A stretch of DNA of 64,000 nucleotides from Streptomyces eurocidicus (GCF_002891295.1 NZ_LGUI01000001.1:1051786-1115785); one strand, 5' to 3'. Shown: positions 25,147 through 35,005, numbered from the stretch's first letter. Translations and numbers: made by a program. The notes: generated by a model not told the origin, from the letters alone.

Positions 25147-27060
25147 TCAGCGGCGTACGCGGAGCGTGACCGCGCCCCCGCGCACGAACACCGAGGACCC
25201 CTCCTCGCAGAACCGGTCGAGCACGGTCGTCTTGGCGTACTCGGCGCGCTGGGCACGAAACCAGCGGGTGCCGACGGTCGCGGTGTCCTGGACCACCCAG
25301 ACCCGGCTGCCCGGGGGGAGCCGGGCCAGGCGGTCGCGCAGCGCGCCGGTGGTGACCTCCTCGCCGAAGAGGGTGCCGGAGGCGGCGGGCGACCGGTCGA
25401 GGGTGAGGTCGCGCAGGCCCGTGAAGTCGCGGGGGTAGGCCAGGGAGACACGGCGTTCGTGCAGGGGGAGGAAGAGCACCGCGTCACCCGGCCCGGCCAG
25501 CCGCCCGACGAGGGCGGCGACCGGGGCCAGCTCGTCACCCCGGCTGACGGGCAGGCGCTCGCGCCGCTGCGCGGGGAGCTGGCAGGCGAAGGCCGCCACG
25601 ACGGCCAGCGCACCGGCCGCGGCCACGGCCCGCCGCCACGCCCGGGTCCCGGGCGGCCGGAACGCCGCGACGAGGCGATCGGCGCCGGAGGCGGCGAGCA
25701 GCGGCACCCCGGCCAGGCAGAAGAGCAGATAGCGGTCGAGGAACAGCGGCTGGTACTGCGCGGCGCCGAAGAGGAGCACGGGCGGCACGACGGCGAGCGG
25801 CCACGCCACGGCGTTCAAGGAGACCGGGGCTCCGGGCCGGACGGGCCCGACGTCCCTGACGTGCCTGACGTCCCCGACGTGCTGGACGCGTCCGACGTGC
25901 CCGAACACCGCCCGGAACCGCGCGGCCCGGCCTCCCCCGGACACCCGGCCGAGCGACCAGCGGGCGGGGGGCGCCGGCCTCTCGGGGGCGGGATCCGGCC
26001 CGGCGGGCGTGCGGGGAGGCCGCGCCGAGCGTGCGAGGGGCACCGGGGGCCCGTCCCCGCCGCGCGGCCGGGCCGCCCGTCGGTACGGCGGGAACGGGCG
26101 GGCCGGAGCGAGGAGCCGCCACGCCCGGCCTGCCGAGGGCGCCAGCAGGGACACTCCCGCCAGCACCAGCGTGACCGTCAGGACCGGCTCGCCCGGCCCC
26201 GCGAACGCGTACAGCAGCGCCTCCGCCTCCCGCCGCCCCGGCGTCCTGATCCACGACACCTGCGCGCTCTGCGCCCGTGAGACGACCGCCAGCGGCAGCA
26301 GCGCCAGACAGCAACCGGCCACCGCGCACGCCCAGGCCCGCCAGGTCCGCCACGGCACCCGGGAGACCAGCAACGTCACCGCGTGCGCGGCCGCCAGCAG
26401 GATCGCGAACTCGTGGAGCAGCGCCGTCCCGGCGACCACCGCGCCGTAGCCCGCCCAGCGCCCCGGTGAGCCGCGCTCGACGGCGCGGACCAGCAGCCAG
26501 GTGGCGAGCGCCGCCCCGGCGGCGACCATGGCGTACGAACGGGCCTCCTGCGCGTAGTGGCTGACGAAGGGCGTGGTGGCGTAGAGCAGCCCGGCCCACA
26601 GGCCCACGCGCGGGCGGGCGAGGCGGCAGCCGAGGGCGGCGACGAGCGCGACCGTGGCGGCGGAGGCGGCGACGGACGGCAGCCGGAGGGCGATCTCGTC
26701 GTCCCGGACGGCCAGGACGGCATGCATCAGCAGGTAGTAGAGACCGTGGACGGCGTCGACGGTGCCGAGGGCGTGCCAGATCTCGGGCAGGGAGCGGCGG
26801 GCGATCTGGAAGGTGGCGCTCTCGTCCCGCCACATCGTGCCCCGGTCCAGCCCCCAGAGCCCGAGGACGAGCATGACGGCGACGGGGGTGACGACGGCGA
26901 GGACGGCGGCGCGGCGGGGCGGGCCGGCCGAGCGGGGTGGGGCAGACGGGCCGGACAGGTTAGACGGGTTGGACGGGTCGGATGAGTCGGACGGGCGGAC
27001 GGGGTCGGGCGGACCGGGCACCGCCGCCCGCCGCCCGCCGCGTTCAGCCACGGGTCGCAT
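25147..27060 (-). CDS. polytopic glycosyltransferase, GT39/ArnT-like
   Basis: About 637 residues with roughly ten membrane helices. The first outer loop carries WGLDRGTMWRDESATF, the acidic loop typical of GT-C enzymes that use polyprenyl-phosphate sugars. RLPSVAASAAT and HYAQEARSYAM are further family markers. A low-complexity Pro/Arg-rich insert at about 345-430 separates membrane blocks. The C-terminal outer part contains LPPGSRVWVVQDTATVGTRW. The start is the ATG at 27060 after GAGGCAGTC; an upstream in-frame ATG at 27180 lies in repeats and lacks a ribosome-binding site. It is probably a mannosyl- or other glycosyltransferase of the outer membrane face; the acceptor is unknown. Confidence 0.8.
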   Translation of the reverse strand: MRPVAERGGRRAAVPGPPDPVRPSDSSDPSNPSNLSGPSAPPRSAGPPRRAAVLAVVTPVAVMLVLGLWGLDRGTMWRDESATFQIARRSLPEIWHALGTVDAVHGLYYLLMHAVLAVRDDEIALRLPSVAASAATVALVAALGCRLARPRVGLWAGLLYATTPFVSHYAQEARSYAMVAAGAALATWLLVRAVERGSPGRWAGYGAVVAGTALLHEFAILLAAAHAVTLLVSRVPWRTWRAWACAVAGCCLALLPLAVVSRAQSAQVSWIRTPGRREAEALLYAFAGPGEPVLTVTLVLAGVSLLAPSAGRAWRLLAPARPFPPYRRAARPRGGDGPPVPLARSARPPRTPAGPDPAPERPAPPARWSLGRVSGGGRAARFRAVFGHVGRVQHVGDVRHVRDVGPVRPGAPVSLNAVAWPLAVVPPVLLFGAAQYQPLFLDRYLLFCLAGVPLLAASGADRLVAAFRPPGTRAWRRAVAAAGALAVVAAFACQLPAQRRERLPVSRGDELAPVAALVGRLAGPGDAVLFLPLHERRVSLAYPRDFTGLRDLTLDRSPAASGTLFGEEVTTGALRDRLARLPPGSRVWVVQDTATVGTRWFRAQRAEYAKTTVLDRFCEEGSSVFVRGGAVTLRVRR

Positions 27061-27202
27061 GACTGCCTCGGCTTCCCCGACCGGCTCGGTCGGCTCGACT
27101 GGCTTGAGCACCTCTGGCACCTCTGGCACCTCTGGCACCTCCGATGCCTCTGATGCCGCTAATGCCTGCGAACACGGCATAAATATGTTTGTTTGGATAG
27201 AA
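27061..27202. promoter_or_regulatory. divergent promoter region with 9-bp repeats and AT-rich island
   Basis: It separates two divergent glycosyltransferase genes. Three to four tandem 9-base units (CTCTGGCAC) lie at about 27110-27140, followed by a related GATGCC repeat. Bases 27176-27210 form an AT-rich island (AAATATGTTTGTTTGG) in otherwise more than 70% GC DNA, a likely promoter site. Confidence 0.55.
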
Positions 27203-29086
27203 ATGTCTGTCATGGAGGCGTGGCGCAGCGGCACCCCGGACCCCGTCCCGGGCGTGCCCCCCGGGCAGGTCAGCGTGGTCGTCATCGGCTTCGACGACGC
27301 CGCGCACATCGCCGACGCCGTGCGCTCCGCCCTCGCCCAGGGGCCGGCCGTCGCCGAGGTCGTCGCCGTCGACGACGCCTCCACCGACCGCACGGGCCCG
27401 GTCCTGGACGGACTGGCCACCCGCGAACCGCGTCTGCGGGTGATCCACCGCGCCGTCAACAGCGGGGGCTGCGGCGCGCCGCGCAACGACGGCCTGCGGG
27501 CCGCCACCGCGCCGTACGTGATGTTCCTGGACAGCGACGACACCCTGCCCGAGGGCGCGGCGGCGGCCCTCCTGCGGGCCGCGCTGCGGTACGACGCGCC
27601 GGTGGCGGCCGGGCTGTGCGTCCGCCGCGAGCTGCCCCAGGGCCGCGACACCCGCTGGCAGCCCGGCCTCTACCGGCGGGCCGCCGTCCACCGCTCCCCC
27701 GAGCACCGGCCGGCGCTCCTCCACGACACGCTCTGCGTCAACAAGCTGTACGCGCACGCCTTCCTCGCCGAGCACGGCATCACCTTTCCCGAAGGTCCCT
27801 TCATCTACGAGGACTTCGTCTTCACGGCCCGGGTGCTGGCGGCCCTGCCGCGCGTGGCGACCGTCCCGGACACGGTCTATCTCTGGCACGTGCGGCGCGA
27901 CGCGGCCGCGCCCTCGATCTCCCTGGACCGCGAACGGGTCGCCAACTGGCAGGCCCGTGTGCGGGCCCACCGGCGGAGCGTGGAGATCTTCCGCGACGCG
28001 GGCAGCGAGCCACTCGCACGCGCCGCCCGGGTGAAGTTCCTCGACCACGACCTGCGCATGTACGTCCGCGAACTGCCCGCGCGGGGGCCCGGGTACCGGG
28101 CGGAGTGGTGGCGGACGACCCGGGACTACCTCGGCACGTACGAGGAGGCGGAGCTGCGGGCCGCGCGCCCGCCGGCCCGCTGGATCGCCCGCGCCGTACT
28201 GACGGCCGGTGCCCCGCGCGACCTGGAGCGCCTGGCCCAGCTCGCCGCCCACCCGCCACGGCTGCTGCCGCCGTACGCGACGGCGGACGGCGCCCCGGTC
28301 TGGGCCCCGGACCTCCCCGGAGCCCCCTTGGACGGCCTCACGGGCCCGGCGGCGGTGCCCACCGCCCACCTCCCGGTGACCGTCGACGGGGAGCTGCGCG
28401 CGACGGCGTTCCCCGGCCTCGGCCTCCGCCGCCGTCCCGGGGACGGCGGCCTTCAGGAGGGGCCCGGTGACGGCTGTGACGGCCTCCGCCCGCCGGAGAG
28501 CCCGGCTCCGGCCGGGACGTCCGGCCCGGCCGCGCCCGCCGGACCCCGGCCCCGCCACCTGCCGACCGGCCCCCGCGCCGAGCTGCGGCTGCGGGTGCAC
28601 GATCTCTACGGGCGGCTCGGCGCCGACCCGCCGCGCGGCGCCGAGGTCGCCCTCCGCCGCCGGGACGGCACGGTCACGCTGCGGCGGAACGTGCCGCTGA
28701 CCGCCGGAGGAACCGGCGAGGAGGCCGCCTGGACCGCGACGGTCGCCCTGGGCCTCGGCGCGCTCGCGGCGCTCGGCCGGCGCGACGGCGCCGGTGCCGA
28801 CCCGCAGTCCTGGGACGTCCGCGTCCGGGTGCGGTGCGCGACCGGCGACTCCTTCCTCACCTCCGTACGCGCCACGGGCGCCCTGCGCCGCACGGCCCTG
28901 CCGAGCGCGCGCTTCGGCCTGCTGCTGGTCCGGCCGCACGCCACGGCGGCGGGTTCCCTCACCCTCCGGCTGGCACCGGGCATACGCTCCGCCGCCGGCA
29001 TAGCCCTGCGCCGGGCGCGCCGGGCGGCGAAGCGCCCCGGCGACACACACGGTGAGCCACACGCCGACACCGACGATGCCCCGTAG
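27203..29086 (+). CDS. GT2 family glycosyltransferase
   Basis: About 627 residues. The N-terminal GT-A domain has VSVVVIGFDDAAHIADAV, the nucleotide-binding VDDASTDRT and the metal-binding MFLDSDDT. GGCGAPRNDG is shared almost exactly with the GT2 half of the GT2-TagF fusion protein. The C-terminal half is a Pro/Arg-rich region with beta-type segments, probably substrate or partner binding. The start could be 27185, 27203 or 27212; I prefer the ATG at 27203 because GGATAG lies at ribosome-binding distance. It is divergent from the GT39-like gene and convergent with the GT4 gene, within the envelope-glycan region. Confidence 0.85.
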   Translation: MSVMEAWRSGTPDPVPGVPPGQVSVVVIGFDDAAHIADAVRSALAQGPAVAEVVAVDDASTDRTGPVLDGLATREPRLRVIHRAVNSGGCGAPRNDGLRAATAPYVMFLDSDDTLPEGAAAALLRAALRYDAPVAAGLCVRRELPQGRDTRWQPGLYRRAAVHRSPEHRPALLHDTLCVNKLYAHAFLAEHGITFPEGPFIYEDFVFTARVLAALPRVATVPDTVYLWHVRRDAAAPSISLDRERVANWQARVRAHRRSVEIFRDAGSEPLARAARVKFLDHDLRMYVRELPARGPGYRAEWWRTTRDYLGTYEEAELRAARPPARWIARAVLTAGAPRDLERLAQLAAHPPRLLPPYATADGAPVWAPDLPGAPLDGLTGPAAVPTAHLPVTVDGELRATAFPGLGLRRRPGDGGLQEGPGDGCDGLRPPESPAPAGTSGPAAPAGPRPRHLPTGPRAELRLRVHDLYGRLGADPPRGAEVALRRRDGTVTLRRNVPLTAGGTGEEAAWTATVALGLGALAALGRRDGAGADPQSWDVRVRVRCATGDSFLTSVRATGALRRTALPSARFGLLLVRPHATAAGSLTLRLAPGIRSAAGIALRRARRAAKRPGDTHGEPHADTDDAP

Positions 29087-29224
29087 TGGCCGGGCCCCCC
29101 ACCTCCGGCGGCTTCCGGCGCACGCCCGGCGCCGCTTCCGCACCTTTGTCTCTCCCGTGGCTCCTGCCGCCACCCCGGCACCCCCTCTCATCCGCTCCCC
29201 CGACCCGGTCCCGCGACGGCCGCG

Positions 29225-30412
29225 CTACCGGTCGATCTCCTCGAACAGGGCCTCCCAGCGGTCCAGCACCGCCGGCAGCCGCAGCGGCGTCACATGCTCA
29301 CGCGCCGCCCGGCCGTAGCGCTCCCGCAGCGCGTCGTCCGTCATCAGCGCGCGCAGGGCCGCGGTGAACGCGGCCGTGTCGCCGGGCGGGACGAGCGTGC
29401 CCGTGCGGCCGTCCGTGACGAGCTCCCGGACGCCGCCCGACAGGTCGAAGCCCACGCACGGCACACCCGCCGCGGAGGCCTCCGCGAGGGCCATGGGACG
29501 GCCCTCGCGCTCGCTGGTGAGGGCGACCACGGACAGCTCCCGGTAGGCGGCGGCCATGTCCCGCACGCTGCCGCGGAAGCGGACGCGGTCGGCGACGCCG
29601 AGCCGCCCGGCCCGGGCGCGGAGCTCCGGCTCCAGCGGGCCGTCGCCGAAGAAGTGCAGCTCCCAGCCCCCGCCTGCGGAAGGCCGCGCGCCGGCCGGGT
29701 CCGGGGGGCCCGGCCCACCGGCCCCGGTCGCCTCGGCGAACGCGTCGAGGAGCCGGTCCAGCCGCTTGACCTCCTCCAGCCGCCCGACCGCGCCCACCCG
29801 CCGCGTGTCCAGGCGCGCGGGCTCACCGGGCGTGAACGGCAGGGGGTTGGGCATCACCGTCACGTTCGGCAGTCGTCGGCGGCGGAACTCCGCCGCGTCG
29901 GACTCGCTCAGGAACACCGACTTCTCCAGCTCCGGGTAGTGCCGGAGGATCAGCCGGAGGTTCTCGGAGTGACACGCCTGGAGGAAGGACTCGTGGTACT
30001 GCCCGACGCCCTTCAGGTGCGGCCGGTCCACCGCCTCCAGCCAGACCGCCGCCCAGGGCGAGCCGATCAGGACGCAGCCCTCCCGCGCGGCGGCGAAGCG
30101 CCCCGCCAGCCGCTCGCGGGCCCGGTCCCGCTCCCGGCGGTCGGAGCGCGCCGCGCGCACCCGGGCGGGGTTCAGCCGCTCGGCGAAGGACTCGGCCCGC
30201 CACGGCGGGGCCGGCGGCTCGGCGTAGAGGGTGGTGTGCCGGTAGCCGGGGTCGGCGACGAAGGTGTGGGGCTCGGGGCTGGGCCGGATCCCGATCAGGT
30301 CGACGCGGTGGCCGCGCTCCGCGAAGCCCTGGGCGAGGGTGTGCAGCACGCGCTGTGAACCGCCCATGGAGTCCACGTCGATGCCGATGAGGAAGAGGTC
30401 GCGCGCGCCCAT
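29225..30412 (-). CDS. GT4 family glycosyltransferase
   Basis: A 395-residue GT-B glycosyltransferase. The N-terminal acceptor domain starts FLIGIDVDSMGGSQRVLHTL. The C-terminal nucleotide-sugar domain has GAVGRLEEVKRLDRLLDAF, LHFFGDGPLEPELRARA and the EX7E-like loop SEREGRPMALAEASAAG. It follows the GT2-TagF fusion gene with no gap (TGAATG), so it is translationally coupled to it. It probably adds a sugar to the growing glycopolymer in the cytoplasm. Confidence 0.9.
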   Translation of the reverse strand: MGARDLFLIGIDVDSMGGSQRVLHTLAQGFAERGHRVDLIGIRPSPEPHTFVADPGYRHTTLYAEPPAPPWRAESFAERLNPARVRAARSDRRERDRARERLAGRFAAAREGCVLIGSPWAAVWLEAVDRPHLKGVGQYHESFLQACHSENLRLILRHYPELEKSVFLSESDAAEFRRRRLPNVTVMPNPLPFTPGEPARLDTRRVGAVGRLEEVKRLDRLLDAFAEATGAGGPGPPDPAGARPSAGGGWELHFFGDGPLEPELRARAGRLGVADRVRFRGSVRDMAAAYRELSVVALTSEREGRPMALAEASAAGVPCVGFDLSGGVRELVTDGRTGTLVPPGDTAAFTAALRALMTDDALRERYGRAAREHVTPLRLPAVLDRWEALFEEIDR

Positions 30413-33340
30413 TCAGCCCCTCCCCCCGGCGGCGGGCCCGGCGAGCAGCCCGGCGGACGGACCGGCGGGCGCGTCGGCGGGCGGACCGGCGGCCCGTCTC
30501 TCGTCCCCCGCTCCCCCCGGGCGGACGAGCTCCTCGAAGAACAGGTCGACCACGGCCTCGCTCGACCGCCCCGTCTCGTAGGGGTTGAACCGCGCCTGGA
30601 ACCTTCCGTACGCCCCCGCCCACTCCTCCCGCACCGCCCCCAGGTCGCCCAGCGCGGCGGCCAGCCCGTCGACCGAGGTGAGCATCGGGCCGGGGGCGAT
30701 CTCGGGCAGGTCGTAGTACAGGCCGCGGGAGGTGGAGCGGTAGTGGGCGTAGTCGTCGGTCCAGAGCAGGACGGGGCGGCCGAGGTTGGTGTAGTCGAAC
30801 ATCACCGACGAGTAGTCCGTGAGCAGCGCGTCGGAGGTGAGCAGCAGGTCGTTGAGGTCGGGGAACTGCCGTCCGTCGCGCACCGCGTGGCCCAGTTCGC
30901 GGGGCACGTCGAAGCGTTCGTAGTAGTGCGGGCGGACGACGGTCGTCCACTCCTCGCCGGTGCGGCGCGCCAGCTCCGCGAGGTCCACCCGGACGGACTC
31001 GCCGGTGCCGCGGGCCCCGTCACGGAACGTCGGGGCGTAGAGGAGCACCTTGCGGCCGGCGGGGATCTGGAGGCGCTCGCGGGCGGCCGCGGCGCGGTCG
31101 CGCTGCTCGGGGTCGTTCCGGCGGACGAGGGCGTCGTTGCGGGGCAGGCCGGTGCGCAGCAACCTGCCGGTGTAGCCGTTGGCCCGGACGAAGGTGCGCT
31201 CGAACTCCTCGCTGGGGGCGATGAGGGCGTCCCAGCGGCCGACCGCCTCGCGGTGCCGCGCCTGCCGCTCGGGGCCCGCGAGGCGGAGCTCGGGGACGTC
31301 GAAGCCCATGTGCTTGAGGGCCTGCCCGTGCCAGGTCTGGAGGTAGCGGGTGCCGGGGCGTTTGCCGTAGAGCGTGGGGAAGCCGTGGGAGTCGATCCAG
31401 TAGCGGGCGCGGGCGAGCGTGCGGACGTACTCCCAGGTGCCGCGCCGGACGAGGGGCACGTCCTCGGGGTAGGAGGAGGAGCCAGCGGCGCAGGACCATA
31501 CGGCGCGCAGCGGGAGGTCGCGCCGCAGGAGCTCCTCGTACAGGGCGCGGGGGCTGTCGGCGTAGCCGCGGCCTTCCAGGGCCTCGAAGACGACGAGGGT
31601 GTCGTCGACGGGGAGCCGCTGGAGTTCGTGGTACGTGAGGGCCTTGGTGCGGGGCCCGGCGACCCGGCGGGTGAGCCGCTGGACGCGGCGGCGGGCCGGG
31701 CGGAGCCGGGGGGCCGCGGTCTCGGCGTGGCCGAGGGCACCGGTGCGCTCCCAGGTGAGTTCGAGCCGGCCGGCGCCGTGGCCCTCGCAGCCCAGCCGCA
31801 CGGTGTGGGCCCCGAGCGGGCCGTACTGCGGGAGGCGGGTGCGCAGCGGAGGGAGGGTGGCGGGGGCGAGGAGGGGGTCGGTGCGGGTGAGGCCCATCCG
31901 TTCGAGGACGACGACGGGGTGGCGGCGGCCCCGGAAGCCCGTGACGCCGAGGGGGATGCGGCGCGGGTCGAGGTCGATCTCGGCGGTGCGGGGGCCGGGG
32001 GTGCCGTCCGGGCCGGGGCGGGGCGGGTCGTAGCGGAAGGGCACGGCGAGGGGGTCGGCCGTGGTGGCGATGCGCAGTTCGGCGGTGACCGGCTCGGCGC
32101 CCGTGAGCAGCCCGGCGGGGTCGTAGGTGTGCAGCAGGACGCGGAGCAGGGGGCCGGCGGGGTCGACGCGCGCCACTTCGTGGCGCAGCGGGCCGGTGGC
32201 GAAGGGCTGTTCGTCCAGGCGCCAGTCGGTGACGTCGAGGCAGGCGGCGGCCTCGGGGTCCTCGGGCGGCGTCCGCCCCCAGTGGACGCGCCCGCCGTCC
32301 CGGACGACGTGGCGGGGGGCGAGGTGCGGGCGGTCGAGGGTGCGGGCGCACTCGGCGGCCTCGGCGAACCGGCCGGCGCCCAGCAGGTACTGGCAGATCC
32401 GCTGTTCGCGTGGCATCGCGGCGAGCGCCCGGGGGGCGAGGGTGCGCAGGTAGGGGGTGACGACGGCGGCGAACTCCGTGATCCACCACAGCTCGCGGAA
32501 GGGCAGGTCGCCGAGGTAGAGGCGGAGGTCGTGGCGGAGGAACTTCTCGTCCTTGGCGGGGCGGAGGTCGGCGTTGCCGCTCTCCTCCAGGAAGGCGTCG
32601 ATGAGCCGCGCGGCGAGGAGGCGGTCCGCGACGTTCCGGATGTGGTGCCGGCTGGAGGAGATGGACAGCCGGTCGGGGTCGGCGGCGAGCCACCAGGTGT
32701 AGACGGGCCAGGGGACGACCGCGAAACTGCGGGCGAGGGTGAACGCCTGGGCGGAGAAGAGCTGGTCCTCGTAGTGGACGCCCTCGGGGAAGCGCAGCCG
32801 GTGGCGGGCGAGGAAGTCGGCGCGGTAGAGCTTGTTGGTGGAGAGGTGGTCGAGGAAGTACTCGGGGGCGGCGCGGATGCCTTCGACCACCCGGACGTCG
32901 CCGAAGAGCTCGGGGTACCAGAGGCCGGTGGTGCCGGTCTCCTCGAAGTTCCGGGTGACCTCGCCGGTGACCAGGTCGGCGCCGGTCTCCTCGGCGGTGA
33001 GCAGGAGTGATTTGCAGGCGTGGTACGGCAGTTCGTCGTCGCTGTCCAGGAACATCACATAAGGCGCGGCGGCGGCCTCGATGCCGGCGTTGCGCGGGGC
33101 GCCGCAGCCGCCGCTGTTGACGGGCAGGCGCAGACAGCGCACCCGGCGGTCGGACGCGGCGAGCCGCCGGGCGGTGACGCGGGTGCCGTCGGTCGAGCAG
33201 TCGTCGACGATGATCACTTCGAGGTTGCGCAGCGACTGGCCGAGCACGGACCGCACGGCGCGCGGCAGCCGCTCCGCGTCGTTGTAGACGATCACGACCA
33301 CGGTGACGTCGGGGTGGGGGACAGGACGGGCAGTGGGCAC
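30413..33340 (-). CDS. bifunctional GT2 glycosyltransferase / CDP-glycerol glycerophosphotransferase (TagF-like)
   Basis: A 975-residue fusion. Residues of about 10-250 are a GT-A domain with VVVIVYNDAERLPRA, VDDCSTDGT and MFLDSDDE. A middle beta-rich linker of about 300 residues follows. Residues of about 590-930 are a TagF-type domain with TWHGQALKHMGFD (first catalytic His), RPHYYERFD (second His) and LLTDYSSVMFDY for CDP and polyol-phosphate binding. It would therefore extend a sugar and a glycerol- or polyol-phosphate unit in one protein, as in teichoic-acid-like wall polymers. Start ATG is at 33340. It lies in a long minus-strand glycan operon, 4 bases from the upstream membrane protein. 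Confidence 0.9.
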   Translation of the reverse strand: MPTARPVPHPDVTVVVIVYNDAERLPRAVRSVLGQSLRNLEVIIVDDCSTDGTRVTARRLAASDRRVRCLRLPVNSGGCGAPRNAGIEAAAAPYVMFLDSDDELPYHACKSLLLTAEETGADLVTGEVTRNFEETGTTGLWYPELFGDVRVVEGIRAAPEYFLDHLSTNKLYRADFLARHRLRFPEGVHYEDQLFSAQAFTLARSFAVVPWPVYTWWLAADPDRLSISSSRHHIRNVADRLLAARLIDAFLEESGNADLRPAKDEKFLRHDLRLYLGDLPFRELWWITEFAAVVTPYLRTLAPRALAAMPREQRICQYLLGAGRFAEAAECARTLDRPHLAPRHVVRDGGRVHWGRTPPEDPEAAACLDVTDWRLDEQPFATGPLRHEVARVDPAGPLLRVLLHTYDPAGLLTGAEPVTAELRIATTADPLAVPFRYDPPRPGPDGTPGPRTAEIDLDPRRIPLGVTGFRGRRHPVVVLERMGLTRTDPLLAPATLPPLRTRLPQYGPLGAHTVRLGCEGHGAGRLELTWERTGALGHAETAAPRLRPARRRVQRLTRRVAGPRTKALTYHELQRLPVDDTLVVFEALEGRGYADSPRALYEELLRRDLPLRAVWSCAAGSSSYPEDVPLVRRGTWEYVRTLARARYWIDSHGFPTLYGKRPGTRYLQTWHGQALKHMGFDVPELRLAGPERQARHREAVGRWDALIAPSEEFERTFVRANGYTGRLLRTGLPRNDALVRRNDPEQRDRAAAARERLQIPAGRKVLLYAPTFRDGARGTGESVRVDLAELARRTGEEWTTVVRPHYYERFDVPRELGHAVRDGRQFPDLNDLLLTSDALLTDYSSVMFDYTNLGRPVLLWTDDYAHYRSTSRGLYYDLPEIAPGPMLTSVDGLAAALGDLGAVREEWAGAYGRFQARFNPYETGRSSEAVVDLFFEELVRPGGAGDERRAAGPPADAPAGPSAGLLAGPAAGGRG

Positions 33341-33343
33341 AAG

Positions 33344-35005
33344 TCACCTCAATTCCGAGCGATCGGCGCGATCCGGCGGATCGCGGTCACTACGAAGAGA
33401 GTAGACGCGACCACTGACAGTCACCTCGTCGATGGTCTCGCGGGCGGCTCCATCGGTGGCCCCACCAGGGGACTCGTCGAGGGCCCCGGCCCCTTCCCGG
33501 CCTCCCTCGACGGCCCGACCGGATTCCCCGCCGGCCTCCCGGTCGGAGGCCCCGTCAGCCTCCCGCCCGAGGGCATCGGCGCCCGCCACGCCGGAGGCGC
33601 CGTCGCCCGCCCGGACGGGAACCGCCTCGGCCGCCCCACCGGAGTCTCCGTCGGCTCCCCGACCGGGGGCACCGTCGCCCGACCGACCGAAGACACCACC
33701 ACCCACCCGGCCCGGAACCACCTCGGCCGCCCCACCGGAGTCTCCGTCGGCTCCCCGACCGGGGGCACCGTCGCCCGACCGACCGAAGACACCACCACCC
33801 ACCCGGCCCGGGACCGCCCCGGCCGCCCCGCCGGAGACCCCGCCGGCCTCCCGGCCCCGTGCCCCGACCCTCCCCCGCGTACGCCCCCGCCAGATGTGCA
33901 GGCACAGCGCCCCCGCCACCCCCGTGATCATGACGATGTCCTTGAAGGCGTGCCGCCGCGAGCCCTCCACGTACGGCCAGTGCACCCCGATGAACTGCGG
34001 AAGCAGCGCCAGCCAGAACCACACCGACCGCGCCGCCGCCCCGCGCACCACCACCGACGCCACCAGCGACGGCAGCACCACCAGCATGTAGTGGAGGAAC
34101 GACGGCCGGGACACCAGGAACGCCGCCAGCATCAGCAGCGACGCGCACTCCACCAGCCGCAGCTCGGCGTTCCCCCCTGCTCGCCACCGGGCCCGGGCGC
34201 AGAGCAGCACCGTCCCCGCCGCCAGCGCCGCCAGCCCGAAGGCCACGGGCTGGGGCACCCCGAGCCGGGGCAGCACGGCCGGCCACGAGGCGTCGAACGG
34301 TCGTGCGTACGCGTCCTGACCGTGCAGCAGGAACGGCAGCGTCCGGGTGAAGAACAGCCCCGGCCGCGGCATGGCCAGGGCGGACAGCGAGGACACCACG
34401 GCGGGCACCCCGACGGCCACCGCCAGCGCCCGCCGGCGCCGGGCGAGGACGAACAGCAGCAGGAGGGGCACGAGCATCGGCTTGAGCGCCACCGCCACGC
34501 CGATCACGCCCGCCGCCGCGCACCAGCGCCCCCGCCGGATCAGCAGCAGCGCGGCGGGGAAGGCGACGACGGAGACGACCGTCCAGTTGCCGAGGTGGAC
34601 AAGGCCGTGGAAGGGCAGGAACACGCCGAGACCGGCGATGACGGCCACCGCCAGCCGGCTGTCCGCGCGGACCTCGAAGATCCGCAGGGCCAGGGCCACG
34701 CCCACCAGGACGAGCAGCGCGGTGCCCACGGGGACCGCGTAGAAGAGCACCCGCTCGGCGACCGCCGTCTGGGGGACCGCGGCGAACACCGCGCCCGGCA
34801 GATAGAGGAAGCGTTTGTCCGCGTACGGTGAGCCGCCGTCGAGGAGGGTCTCGGCCGCGCGTACGACGACGGCGTTGTCCATGCCGACGCGCGGGCTCTC
34901 CGTCACCCGGGCCACGTCCAGCGCGCACACCACCAGCGCCGCGACCAGCAGCGGCCACGGCGCCCGCCCGCGCAGCCACCGGCCGACGGCGTCGGGCGCG
35001 GTCAC
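33344..35005 (-). CDS. GT87/DUF2029-like polytopic mannosyltransferase
   Basis: About 553 residues. Around ten helices are visible up to about residue 370, with ESPRVGMDN in the first outer loop and VALKPMLVPLLLLF, typical of polyprenyl-phosphate-mannose-dependent GT-C enzymes. The C-terminal 190 residues are a Gly/Ala/Asp-rich tail with two identical 32-residue repeats. The start is the GTG at 35005, which overlaps the previous stop (GTGA), so it is coupled to the upstream membrane gene. The probable donor comes from the neighbouring polyprenol-phosphate-mannose synthase. Confidence 0.82.
   Translation of the reverse strand: MTAPDAVGRWLRGRAPWPLLVAALVVCALDVARVTESPRVGMDNAVVVRAAETLLDGGSPYADKRFLYLPGAVFAAVPQTAVAERVLFYAVPVGTALLVLVGVALALRIFEVRADSRLAVAVIAGLGVFLPFHGLVHLGNWTVVSVVAFPAALLLIRRGRWCAAAGVIGVAVALKPMLVPLLLLFVLARRRRALAVAVGVPAVVSSLSALAMPRPGLFFTRTLPFLLHGQDAYARPFDASWPAVLPRLGVPQPVAFGLAALAAGTVLLCARARWRAGGNAELRLVECASLLMLAAFLVSRPSFLHYMLVVLPSLVASVVVRGAAARSVWFWLALLPQFIGVHWPYVEGSRRHAFKDIVMITGVAGALCLHIWRGRTRGRVGARGREAGGVSGGAAGAVPGRVGGGVFGRSGDGAPGRGADGDSGGAAEVVPGRVGGGVFGRSGDGAPGRGADGDSGGAAEAVPVRAGDGASGVAGADALGREADGASDREAGGESGRAVEGGREGAGALDESPGGATDGAARETIDEVTVSGRVYSLRSDRDPPDRADRSELR
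33618..33809. repeat. 96-bp direct repeat in the coding tail
   Basis: Two near-identical copies with a period of 96 bases (for example GTCTCCGTCGG at 33644 and 33740). They encode two 32-residue Gly/Asp-rich modules in frame. The period is a multiple of three, so gain or loss keeps the frame. Confidence 0.85.
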
